This document shows positions 1-6,544 of a stretch of DNA of 7,265 nt, piece after piece. A program made the translations under genes and the position numbers. The stretch is from Bacteroidales bacterium (GTDB lineage: Bacteria; Bacteroidota; Bacteroidia; Bacteroidales; Muribaculaceae). The stretch is taken from NCBI GenBank assembly GCA_030526455.1, contig JAUNCU010000039.1, forward strand, positions 10,167 through 17,431, written 5' to 3'. The stretch's first letter is position 1. Each line of letters opens with the position of its first letter. Under the pieces are notes generated by a model. It was not told the origin of the DNA. It ran no database searches and worked only from the letters and a program-made list of their open reading frames with translations.

Positions 1-1227
1 GATGCCGCCGTACTTCTTGGCAGCGCTCAGGCCGAAGAAGTGGTCGTCGTCGTTACCGCTGCTTTTGAAGAGGGTGTTGTAGATCCAGATGTTGGTGCCG
101 CTCATGTCGCCCATGTTCACGTCGTAGCCCAGGCCGTAACTGATGCAGTTCACGAGTTTGCAGTCCAGAGGCGAGAGGCTTTGCTCGTCGTCGTTCTCGA
201 AGAAGGCAATGTTGGGGCCCTCGATGCTGGCGAAGAGGTAGTAGTTGGCGAAGGTGCACTGTGTGGCTCTCACCTTGCCGCCCAGGAATGCCACCACGCC
301 TTCTGGGGCGTCGCTGAATTCGGTGCCCTCGGCTTCCACCCATGCGTTGATGGTGAGCAGGGTGTAGGATTCGGAGTTGTGCATCACGCTGTTGAAGAGG
401 TGGAGTGCCTTCTTAGCGGGGTTGCTGCTGGCAATTTGCACGCCGTATTGAGTGCTGTGGATGTCTACGTAGTGCAGTTCGTTGCCGTAACTGCCGTCGA
501 AGAAGAGCACGCCGCCCCACTGGCCCGCCATGATGTCGAAGTCGATGTCGCCCACCACATGGTCGAGGCGGTCGCCGCGCATCACGATGGGTTTGTCCTT
601 TGTGCCGATGGCCTGTAGCGTGCCATACACCTCCAGCAGTGCCTTGTCGTGGAAGAGTAGGGTGGTGCCGGGGTCGATGGTGAGCGTAACGTTGGGCTTC
701 ACCACCAGCGAGTCGTAGATGATGTAAGGCGTTTCGTTGGTGAGGCGTGTGTCGGTTTCAAACACGGTGCCAATGAGCGTGCGCACGTCTTGTCCCCAAG
801 CGTTGAGCGCCACGCTCTGTGTCACGCCGTTGGTCACGAAGTCGATGCGGTCGTTGTATTCTTCGGGCTCGTTTTTGCCCACCTTGTCGACATAGCCTTC
901 CACAAACACGTAGATGCTGTCGCCGCCACGAATTTCAATGTCGCGAAACACCTTGCCCTTCGTGCCATCCACGTTGAGGTAGAAGTGAGCCTTGCTCACG
1001 CCCGCCACCTGAATGCTGGAGATGTTGATTTGCTTCTTGCTGCGGTTGTAGATAATGAACTGCTTAGTAGTGGTGCCCTTCATCGTCATCACGGTGTCGA
1101 ATTTCACCGTGTCGACCGAGAAAGTGAGCAAATCATTGGGGTCGGTAGTGAACGAGTCGTCAATACAACTGTTCAGCCCCACAACAGCGGCCACCAAGGC
1201 CGCGAATATGTAGAAAAATCGTCTCAT
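1..1227 (-). CDS. Surface/periplasmic lipoprotein with right-handed beta-helix (partial, 3' end outside window)
   Basis: The frame is open without a stop from the ATG at 1227 down to base 1, giving 409 residues with the C-terminus missing. Residues 1-20 form a lipoprotein signal peptide (MRRFF, a hydrophobic stretch, then L-N-S before Cys21). Cys21 is followed by I-D-D-S, an acidic run resembling the export signal of Bacteroidetes surface lipoproteins, so the outer surface is a plausible location (inference). Residues about 33-147 look like a beta-sandwich (Ig/ASH-like) region rich in alternating hydrophobic strands. From about 165 the pattern is typical of parallel beta-helix proteins: V-x-P-N-V-T-L-T-I-x-P-G-T-T-L (177-190), G-T-L-Q-A-I-G-T (202-209), G-Q-W-G-G-V (235-240), then repeated N/G-rich turns. 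Known family members are often annotated only as right-handed parallel beta-helix repeat proteins; some bind or cleave polysaccharide, but no catalytic residues can be assigned here. It is transcribed away from the glycosyltransferase gene. The fold is fairly sure; the substrate is unknown. Confidence 0.85.
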   Translation of the reverse strand, partial: MRRFFYIFAALVAAVVGLNSCIDDSFTTDPNDLLTFSVDTVKFDTVMTMKGTTTKQFIIYNRSKKQINISSIQVAGVSKAHFYLNVDGTKGKVFRDIEIRGGDSIYVFVEGYVDKVGKNEPEEYNDRIDFVTNGVTQSVALNAWGQDVRTLIGTVFETDTRLTNETPYIIYDSLVVKPNVTLTIDPGTTLLFHDKALLEVYGTLQAIGTKDKPIVMRGDRLDHVVGDIDFDIMAGQWGGVLFFDGSYGNELHYVDIHSTQYGVQIASSNPAKKALHLFNSVMHNSESYTLLTINAWVEAEGTEFSDAPEGVVAFLGGKVRATQCTFANYYLFASIEGPNIAFFENDDEQSLSPLDCKLVNCISYGLGYDVNMGDMSGTNIWIYNTLFKSSGNDDDHFFGLSAAKKYGGI

Positions 1228-1267
1228 CTGTGATATAACTATAATACATTATCAACGCACCTCCCCC

Positions 1268-1275
1268 CACATTTA
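1268..1275 (-). promoter_or_regulatory. Candidate -7 box for the beta-helix lipoprotein gene
   Basis: Read on the minus strand, 1275 to 1268 is TAAATGTG, which matches five of the six fixed positions of the Bacteroidetes -7 consensus TAnnTTTG. It lies about 40 nt upstream of the ATG at 1227. A T-rich run on the minus strand (1296-1292) sits near the expected -33 position, but there is no TTTG there. No better TAnnTTTG match occurs on the minus strand between 1228 and 1490. This is a weak candidate only. Confidence 0.25.
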
Positions 1276-1395
1276 TTGCCCAAGCCCGAGGAAAAAGTAG
1301 CCGGCAAGTCTGCGGTGTGGTGAGCCAACAAGTGGCGCGATTGCATAAAGTGTGGAAAAATGGGCCGAAATGGTGGTGGTTCAGAGTTTTTTTCT

Positions 1396-1403
1396 TACAT
1401 TTG
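1396..1403 (+). promoter_or_regulatory. Bacteroidetes-type -7 promoter box upstream of the glycosyltransferase-pyrC unit
   Basis: TACATTTG is a perfect match to the TAnnTTTG element recognised by the Bacteroidetes primary sigma factor. A recognisable -33 TTTG is lacking; the expected region (about 1371-1377) reads TGGTGGT. Transcription would start near 1410, leaving a leader of about 80 nt before the ATG at 1491. The box is embedded in a small inverted repeat, TTACA-TT-TGTAA (1395-1406), which could be a regulator site or chance. With no other good box before pyrC, this promoter probably serves both genes. Confidence 0.6.
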
Positions 1404-1415
1404 TAAATTATTATG

Positions 1416-1448
1416 CCTCAGTGTGCCGATGCGCGATGGGGCATGAGG
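1416..1448 (+). other. Possible stem-loop in the 5' leader of the glycosyltransferase transcript
   Basis: CCTCA (1416-1420) can pair with TGAGG (1444-1448), and TGCC (1424-1427) with GGCA (1440-1443). This gives a 9-bp stem interrupted by a 3-nt bulge and closed by a 12-nt loop. It lies in the leader predicted from the promoter at 1396. No riboswitch family is recognised and no U-tract follows, so a terminator is unlikely. It may be a chance pairing. Confidence 0.25.
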
Positions 1449-1490
1449 AAAATGAGATAATAAATAGCGAAAAATAACTATATAGACATA

Positions 1491-2240
1491 ATGAAATCAG
1501 ATAGCCTAATTATTATTCCCACCTACAACGAGAAGGAGAATATTAGCAACATTATCCACGTGGTGACCAATATGCCGGAACACCAGTTCGACGTGCTGGT
1601 GATCGACGACAACAGTCCCGACGGCACTGCCGCCATCGTGGAAGGCATCATGGAAGAGATGCCCGGACGCGTGCACCTGGTGAAGCGCGCCGGCAAACTC
1701 GGCCTCGGCACCGCCTACATCGCCGGATTCAAGTGGGCACTGGAACATGATTACGAATACATCATCGAGATGGACGCCGACTTCTCTCACCGCCCCGAAG
1801 ACCTCATTCCGCTGCAGCGCGCCTGCGCCGAAGAGGGCGCCGACGTGGCTGTGGGTTCGCGCTACATCAATGGCGTGAACGTGGTGAACTGGCCCATGGG
1901 TCGCGTGCTGATGAGTTATTTCGCGTCGAAATATGTGCGCATCGTCACTGGCATGAAGGTGCACGACACCACCGCCGGCTTTGTGTGCTACAAGCGCGAA
2001 GTGCTCCAGGCCATGGACCTCGACATGGTGGAATTCAAGGGCTACGCCTTCCAGATTGAAATGAAATTCACCGCCTATTGCATGGGCTTCAACGTGAAGG
2101 AAGTGTCGATTATCTTCGTGAACCGCGTGCTGGGCACCAGCAAGATGAGCGGCGGCATCTTCAGCGAAGCGCTCTTCGGCGTGGTGAAACTGAAGTGGAG
2201 TTCGTGGTTCAACAAGAAGAAATTCACGCGTCGCAAATAA
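1491..2240 (+). CDS. Family 2 glycosyltransferase, polyprenyl-phosphate mannose synthase (DPM1-like)
   Basis: This 249-residue protein is a complete GT-A glycosyltransferase of family GT2. Visible motifs in order are the nucleotide-binding start I-I-P-T-Y-N-E (8-14), V-I-D-D-N-S-P-D-G-T (37-46), G-K-L-G-L-G-T-A (68-75), the metal-binding D-A-D (95-97) followed by F-S-H-R-P-E, then V-G-S-R-Y and T-T-A-G-F, all characteristic of dolichol/polyprenol-phosphate mannose synthases. By family knowledge it transfers mannose (possibly glucose) from a nucleotide sugar to a polyprenyl phosphate on the cytoplasmic face of the inner membrane, making a lipid-linked donor for glycans. There is no C-terminal transmembrane domain; the protein ends in a basic tail (K-K-K-F-T-R-R-K), as in the single-domain DPM1 type, so membrane contact is probably peripheral. 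The start is the first ATG in frame, preceded by an A/T-rich leader without Shine-Dalgarno. PyrC follows 62 nt downstream. Sugar specificity is inferred only. Confidence 0.88.
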   Translation: MKSDSLIIIPTYNEKENISNIIHVVTNMPEHQFDVLVIDDNSPDGTAAIVEGIMEEMPGRVHLVKRAGKLGLGTAYIAGFKWALEHDYEYIIEMDADFSHRPEDLIPLQRACAEEGADVAVGSRYINGVNVVNWPMGRVLMSYFASKYVRIVTGMKVHDTTAGFVCYKREVLQAMDLDMVEFKGYAFQIEMKFTAYCMGFNVKEVSIIFVNRVLGTSKMSGGIFSEALFGVVKLKWSSWFNKKKFTRRK

Positions 2241-2260
2241 TTCCATTATTGTATGATACA

Positions 2261-2283
2261 AATGGGCCCTTCGTGGGCCTATT
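2261..2283 (+). terminator. Intergenic hairpin between the glycosyltransferase gene and pyrC (possible attenuator)
   Basis: AATGGGCCC (2261-2269) pairs with GGGCCTATT (2275-2283) around a 5-nt TTCGT loop: nine pairs, one of them G-U, with a GC-rich core. A pyrimidine-rich but interrupted stretch (CTATTCTTT, 2284-2292) follows. This resembles an intrinsic terminator with a poor U-tract. It starts 20 nt after the glycosyltransferase stop and ends 19 nt before the pyrC start. It could partly terminate, attenuate or protect the upstream message. Confidence 0.45.
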
Positions 2284-2302
2284 CTATTCTTTACTAGACA
2301 GC

Positions 2303-3649
2303 ATGAAAAAGATCGTATACAACGGAACCGTGGTGAATGAAGGCCGCTCTTTCGAGGGCTACGTGGTGATTGCCGACACGCTCATCGAGCAAGTGGGCGA
2401 GGGCATGCCATCGGAGCAACTGCTCGCGGCATGTGATGAACGATACGATGTGGAGGGCGCACTCATCCTCCCCGGCGCCATCGACGACCATGTGCACTTC
2501 CGCGAACCCGGCATGACCCACAAGGCCGACATCGCCAGCGAAAGCCGCGCCGCAGCGGCTGGCGGTGTGACCTCGGTGATGGATATGCCCAACTGCAAGC
2601 CAGCCACCGTCAGCGTTGAGGCGCTGGAAGAGAAAATGGCGCGAGCCGCCGCCACTTCGGTGGTGAATTTCAGTGCTTTCATCGGCGCCACCGACACCAA
2701 TATGGAAGAACTCAAGAAGGTGGATTTCAGCCGTGTGTGTGGCATCAAGGCCTTCCTCGGTTCGTCGACGGGCGGCATGCTCCTGAGCGATAATGAGGCC
2801 ACCCGCCGCGTGTTCAGCGACTTTGGTACGATTATTGCTATTCATAGTGAAGACGAAGACATCATCAACGCCAACCGCGCCCGCCTGCTTGCCGAAATGG
2901 GCGGCGACGATCTGCCCCTGGGCTACCACAGCAAGGTGCGTTCGGCCGAGGCTTGCTTCGTGAGCACTCAGCGCGCAGTGGATTTGGCACGCCAGTGCGG
3001 CACCCGTCTGCACGTGGCTCACATCAGCACCGCCCGCGAACTGGCGCTCTTCGACAGCGCTCCGCTCAGCAAAAAGAAAATCACCGCTGAGGCTTGCGTT
3101 GCCCACCTGCTCTTCACCGAAGCCGACGGTGCCCGCCTCGGTGCCCGCATCAAGTGTAACCCCTCGGTGAAAACGCCCGCCGACCGCGATGCACTGCGCA
3201 AGGCACTCTCCAGCGGCGTGATCGACGTAGTGGCCACCGACCATGCGCCCCACCTGCTCAGCGAGAAGGAGGGTGGCTGCCTCAAGGCGGCATCGGGAAT
3301 GCCCACCGTGCAATTCTCGCTCGTGGCGATGCTCGAACTGGCGCATCAAGGCATCTGCACCACCGAAGTGGTGGTGGAAAAAATGTGCCACGCCCCGGCA
3401 GCGCTCTACCGCATCGCCCAGCGCGGCTATCTGCGCCCAGGCTATAAGGCCGACATCGCAGTGGTGAAACCAGTGCCCGAAGGCCACACCATCACCGACG
3501 CCGACGTGGTGTCGCGCTGCGGCTGGACGCCCCTCAACGGCTACACCGTCCACCACCAGGTGGCCATGACGATGGTAAACGGCACCGTGGCCTACAAAGA
3601 TGGAAAGGTGAACGAAACCCACCGCGGCGACCGCCTCACCTTCAACTGA
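2303..3649 (+). CDS. pyrC: Dihydroorotase, class I (PyrC)
   Basis: The 448-residue enzyme interconverts carbamoyl aspartate and dihydroorotate, the third step of de novo pyrimidine synthesis, in the cytoplasm. It is an amidohydrolase-superfamily barrel with metal ligands in D-H-V-H-F-R-E-P-G (62-70; His63, His65), His181 (I-H-S-E-D), His240 (H-V-A-H-I-S-T) and the catalytic Asp313 in V-A-T-D-H-A-P-H. Lys149 in G-I-K-A-F-L-G-S-S is at the place where many superfamily members have a carboxylated lysine bridging two metals; that role is inferred. Length is normal for class I (about 420-450). The ATG at 2303 is chosen because M-K-K-I-V-Y-N-G begins the typical N-terminal strand. The frame stays open further upstream to 2078, but that part overlaps the glycosyltransferase gene and gives no family sequence. 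No good promoter lies in the 62-nt gap, so it is probably co-transcribed with the glycosyltransferase gene. No other pyr genes are adjacent. Allantoinase or hydantoinase is the alternative, but F-R-E-P-G and A-T-D-H-A-P-H favour dihydroorotase. Confidence 0.94.
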   Translation: MKKIVYNGTVVNEGRSFEGYVVIADTLIEQVGEGMPSEQLLAACDERYDVEGALILPGAIDDHVHFREPGMTHKADIASESRAAAAGGVTSVMDMPNCKPATVSVEALEEKMARAAATSVVNFSAFIGATDTNMEELKKVDFSRVCGIKAFLGSSTGGMLLSDNEATRRVFSDFGTIIAIHSEDEDIINANRARLLAEMGGDDLPLGYHSKVRSAEACFVSTQRAVDLARQCGTRLHVAHISTARELALFDSAPLSKKKITAEACVAHLLFTEADGARLGARIKCNPSVKTPADRDALRKALSSGVIDVVATDHAPHLLSEKEGGCLKAASGMPTVQFSLVAMLELAHQGICTTEVVVEKMCHAPAALYRIAQRGYLRPGYKADIAVVKPVPEGHTITDADVVSRCGWTPLNGYTVHHQVAMTMVNGTVAYKDGKVNETHRGDRLTFN

Positions 3650-3662
3650 AAAAACAACAATG

Positions 3663-3696
3663 TTTTATAACAAAGGGACGGTTCTTTTGTTATAAA
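3663..3696 (+). repeat. 34-bp palindromic repeat, copy 1
   Basis: This copy begins 13 nt after the pyrC stop codon and is identical over all 34 bases to copy 2 at 3752-3785. Perfect 11-bp arms TTTATAACAAA (3664-3674) and TTTGTTATAAA (3686-3696) enclose GGGACGGTTCT. In a + strand transcript the stem can extend inward by G-U, G-C, G-U and A-U pairs to a CGG triloop (3679-3681). On the opposite strand the two G-U pairs become A-C mismatches, so the fold favours one strand. It may end the pyrC transcript, though the stem is AU-rich. The GGGACGGTTC core resembles REP-like palindromes that I recall near Y1 (IS200-like/RAYT) transposases in other bacteria; that link is unverified, and no transposase gene is present here. 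Confidence 0.9.
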
Positions 3697-3751
3697 GGAA
3701 ACTGATAAATAACAATATCTGAGTACTTTACAGGATGTTGACAAATGAAGA

Positions 3752-3785
3752 TTTTATAACAAAGGGACGGTTCTTTTGTTATAAA
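3752..3785 (+). repeat. 34-bp palindromic repeat, copy 2
   Basis: This is the second exact copy, in the same orientation, 89 bp downstream of copy 1 and ending 23 nt before the ATPase start codon. Here the arms are perfect over 12 bp (3752-3763 and 3775-3786), one more than in copy 1, with the same inner extension and CGG triloop (3768-3770). The 55 nt between the copies (3697-3751) is AT-rich, unrelated to the repeat, and holds no recognisable gene or good promoter box. Lying in the probable 5' leader of the ATPase transcript, this hairpin could affect its translation or stability (inference). Confidence 0.9.
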
Positions 3786-3808
3786 ACCCCAATCAAAGAT
3801 ACACGCTT

Positions 3809-6538
3809 ATGGAGCTAAGAAACACAACGGACAGAGTGACCGGCCTCACTGAGGCCCAAGTGGAGGAAAGCCGCGCCCAGCACGGCAGCAATATGCTCAC
3901 ACCTCCCGAGCGCACTCCAGCCTGGAAGCAATTCCTCCAAACTTTCAAAGACCCGCTCATCATCATCTTGCTGGTGGCGCTGCTGCTCTCGGTGGGCATC
4001 GCGCTCTACGAATTGGTGTACATCCCCAGCAAGGGCTATGAAGCGCTGCTTGAGCCGCTGGGCATTTTCTTCGCCATCATCCTTGCCACGCTGGTGGGAT
4101 TCCTGGTGGAATACAATGCCAACAAGAAATTTGACGTGCTCAACAAAATCAACGACGACATCCCCGTGAAGGTGGTGCGCGGCATGACGCTGGCCGAGGC
4201 CCGACGCCGCGGTGCCATCATGCAGGTGCCTCGCCGCGACGTGGTGGTGGGCGACATCGTGCTGGTGGAATCGGGCGAAAAGGTGCCCGCCGACGGCGAA
4301 GTGATTGAAAGCGTGTCGCTGGGCGTGGACGAGAGTTCGTTCACGGGTGAATCGGTGATTTGCCGCAAGACGCCCGATGCCGACGCTTCCAAGAGCGATT
4401 CGTCCTATCCCACCAATGTGCTCTTGCGCGGCTCGAGCGTGAAGGAAGGCCATGGCGTGATGCGTGTGACGGCAGTGGGCGACAGCACCGAATATGGCAG
4501 TATCTACAAGGACGCAAAAATCGAACACGATACCGAAACGCCGCTCATGAAGCAATTTGCCAAACTGGGCAAACTCATCGCTCGCTGCAGTTTTGTGGCC
4601 GGCGCGGCTATCGTGGTGGGGCGTTTTATCGTCTATGGCGTGGCCGAAAACTGGTCGTTCGAATTGCTGCCCACTATCGAATATTTTATGGAGACGGTGA
4701 TGCTTGCCGTTACGCTCATCGTGGTGAGTGTGCCCGAAGGCCTTCCCATGAGTGTGACGCTTTCGCTGGCGCTGAGTATGCACCGCATGCTGCAGAACCA
4801 GAATCTCGTGCGCAAGATGCACGCCTGCGAAACCATGGGCGCCACCACCGTGATCTGTACCGACAAAACGGGCACGCTCACGCAGAATCAGATGCGTGTG
4901 TATCGTTCTCATTTCTACGGTCTTGAAGACGGCGAATCGCTCTCCGACAGCGAGGCTAGCCACATCGTGAGCCACGCGCTGGCGTGCAACGCTACCGCTT
5001 ATCTCGACTGCAGCACTCCCGCCAAGGCGAAACCCATCGGCAATCCCACCGAGGGCGCTTTGCTGCTGTGGCTCAAGGATAAAGGCGTGGATTATGCCAC
5101 CCTGCGCGAAGCGAGTGCTGTGGAGGCGCAATTGCCGTTCTCTACCGAAAACAAATATATGGCCACCGTCATTGCCTGTGCACCGCTGGGCAAGCGTGTG
5201 CTGCTGGTGAAGGGAGCCAGCGAAATCATTCGCCCTCACTGCAGCGCGGTGGAAGGTGGCATGGATTTCGACGATATCATGGCTGCGCTGCAGGCTTACC
5301 AAAACAAGGCGATGCGCACGCTGGGCTTTGCCTACCGCATCCTCGCCGACGATGAGCCTTGCCCCATTGCCGACGGCCGCGTGAATCTGCAAGGCCTCAC
5401 GTTCATGGGCATCGTGGCCATCAGCGACCCTGTGCGCAGCGATGTGCCTGCCGCCATTGGCACCTGCCTCGACGCGGGCATCCAAATCAAGATCGTGACG
5501 GGCGACACGCCGGGCACTGCCAAGGAAATCGGTCGCCAAGTGGGCCTCTGGACCGACGACGAAAACGACGGCCATCTCATTCTGGGCGAGGAATTTGCCG
5601 CTCTGCCCGACGATGAGGCGGCGCGCCGTGCCAAGGATATCAAAATCATGTCGCGTGCTCGTCCTGCCGACAAGGCGCGCCTCGTGCAACTGCTTCAGCG
5701 CGAAAACGAGGTGGTGGCCGTGACGGGCGATGGCACCAACGATGCGCCTGCCCTCAATGCCGCCCAGGTGGGCCTCTCGATGGGCGACGGCACCGCTGTG
5801 GCGAAGGAGGCCAGCGATATCACCATTATCGACAATTCTTTCAGCAGCATCGCAAAGGCGGTGATGTGGGGACGCTCGCTCTACAAGAATATTCAGCGCT
5901 TTATCATTTTCCAACTCACCGTGAATGTGGCTGCATGTATGCTGGTGGGCATCGCTTCGTTTATCAGCGAAAAGCAGCCCGCCCTCACCGTTACGCAGAT
6001 GCTGTGGGTGAACCTGATTATGGACACTTTCGCGGCGCTGGCGCTGGCTTCGCTCCCGCCTAGCGAGGAGGTGATGCGCGACAAGCCTCGTGGCAATGGC
6101 GCCAACATCATCACGCGCGGCATGACGGCTTTCGTGCTGGGCTTCGGCGTGTTCTTCGCCGTGGCGATGGTGGGCTTGTTTGTCTATCTGCTCGTGAACA
6201 GTGTGGGCGATGATGGCGGTTTGCTGCAAAGCGCCATCTCGATGGACGAACGCACCATCTTCTTCACCACTTTCGTGTTCCTACAGTTCTGGAATCTGTT
6301 CAACGCCAAGTCGTTCAGCAGCGGTCACTCTGCTTTCCACAACATCGCCGGCAGCCGTCTTTTCTTCTCGGTTGCGCTGGTGATTCTGGTGGGCCAGTTC
6401 CTGATTGTGGAATTTGGCGGCGTGATGTTCCAGGTCGATCCGCTGCCGCTGTCCACCATCCTGTGGTGCCTGCTGGGCACGATGCCTGTGATGCTGGTGG
6501 GAGAGGCTTATCATTTGCTCAAACGACGCAAAAACTAA
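3809..6538 (+). CDS. Calcium-translocating P-type ATPase, PMCA type (P2B-like)
   Basis: The 909-residue inner-membrane pump uses ATP to move Ca2+ out of the cytoplasm. Visible landmarks are F-K-D-P-L before TM1 (46-50), actuator T-G-E-S (179-182), TM4 P-E-G-L-P (309-313), phosphorylation site Asp352 in D-K-T-G-T-L-T, nucleotide-domain K-G-A-S-E (468-472), T-G-D (564-566), and hinge G-D-G-T-N-D-A-P (640-647). About ten membrane segments fit the usual layout (roughly 48-66, 83-101, 258-278, 292-318, 694-718, 727-748, 773-795, 817-832, 849-870, 880-900). Glu310, Asn735 and Asp739 match the single Ca2+ site of PMCA pumps. TM5 reads F-Q-L-T-V-N-V, as in PMCA, without the extra acidic ligand of SERCA. 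There is no long C-terminal regulatory tail; the protein ends shortly after TM10 in K-R-R-K-N. The start follows a 23-nt A/C-rich leader after repeat copy 2, without Shine-Dalgarno. A propeller gene follows after 6 nt. Transport of Ca2+ rather than another cation is well supported by motifs but not proven. Confidence 0.94.
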   Translation: MELRNTTDRVTGLTEAQVEESRAQHGSNMLTPPERTPAWKQFLQTFKDPLIIILLVALLLSVGIALYELVYIPSKGYEALLEPLGIFFAIILATLVGFLVEYNANKKFDVLNKINDDIPVKVVRGMTLAEARRRGAIMQVPRRDVVVGDIVLVESGEKVPADGEVIESVSLGVDESSFTGESVICRKTPDADASKSDSSYPTNVLLRGSSVKEGHGVMRVTAVGDSTEYGSIYKDAKIEHDTETPLMKQFAKLGKLIARCSFVAGAAIVVGRFIVYGVAENWSFELLPTIEYFMETVMLAVTLIVVSVPEGLPMSVTLSLALSMHRMLQNQNLVRKMHACETMGATTVICTDKTGTLTQNQMRVYRSHFYGLEDGESLSDSEASHIVSHALACNATAYLDCSTPAKAKPIGNPTEGALLLWLKDKGVDYATLREASAVEAQLPFSTENKYMATVIACAPLGKRVLLVKGASEIIRPHCSAVEGGMDFDDIMAALQAYQNKAMRTLGFAYRILADDEPCPIADGRVNLQGLTFMGIVAISDPVRSDVPAAIGTCLDAGIQIKIVTGDTPGTAKEIGRQVGLWTDDENDGHLILGEEFAALPDDEAARRAKDIKIMSRARPADKARLVQLLQRENEVVAVTGDGTNDAPALNAAQVGLSMGDGTAVAKEASDITIIDNSFSSIAKAVMWGRSLYKNIQRFIIFQLTVNVAACMLVGIASFISEKQPALTVTQMLWVNLIMDTFAALALASLPPSEEVMRDKPRGNGANIITRGMTAFVLGFGVFFAVAMVGLFVYLLVNSVGDDGGLLQSAISMDERTIFFTTFVFLQFWNLFNAKSFSSGHSAFHNIAGSRLFFSVALVILVGQFLIVEFGGVMFQVDPLPLSTILWCLLGTMPVMLVGEAYHLLKRRKN

Positions 6539-6544
6539 ACCGAT

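Noticed and set aside
40..1233. Plus-strand open frames at 40-618, 530-718 and 790-1233
   Set aside because: They are Val/His/Ala-rich shadows opposite the beta-helix lipoprotein gene, which is open for 409 codons on the minus strand with a signal peptide and recognisable repeats.
2078..2302. An in-frame 75-codon N-terminal extension of pyrC
   Set aside because: It overlaps the 3' end of the glycosyltransferase gene in another frame, gives sequence unlike any dihydroorotase, and the ATG at 2303 begins the typical enzyme N-terminus.
3738..3743. TTGACA resembling a sigma70 -35 box before the ATPase
   Set aside because: There is no -10 box at 16-18 bp spacing (TATAAC follows after only 11 bp), and Bacteroidota primary promoters do not use this consensus.
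3771..3778. TTCTTTTG within the repeat as a -7 box for the ATPase gene (also at 3682-3689)
   Set aside because: It matches TAnnTTTG at five of six fixed positions, but no TTTG lies at the expected -33 distance, and the bases are already explained by the palindrome. It remains possible but unsupported.
3663..3785. A minimal CRISPR array (two repeats and one spacer)
   Set aside because: Only two copies exist, the 55-nt gap is longer than usual spacers, the repeat is almost fully palindromic and AT-rich, and no cas gene is in the window.
3815..6229. An 804-codon open frame on the minus strand opposite the ATPase gene
   Set aside because: It is a His/Ala/Arg-rich antisense shadow produced by GC-biased codon use in the ATPase gene, which has full family motifs. 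The same applies to the long minus-strand frames opposite the glycosyltransferase (1506-2261) and pyrC (2294-3622).
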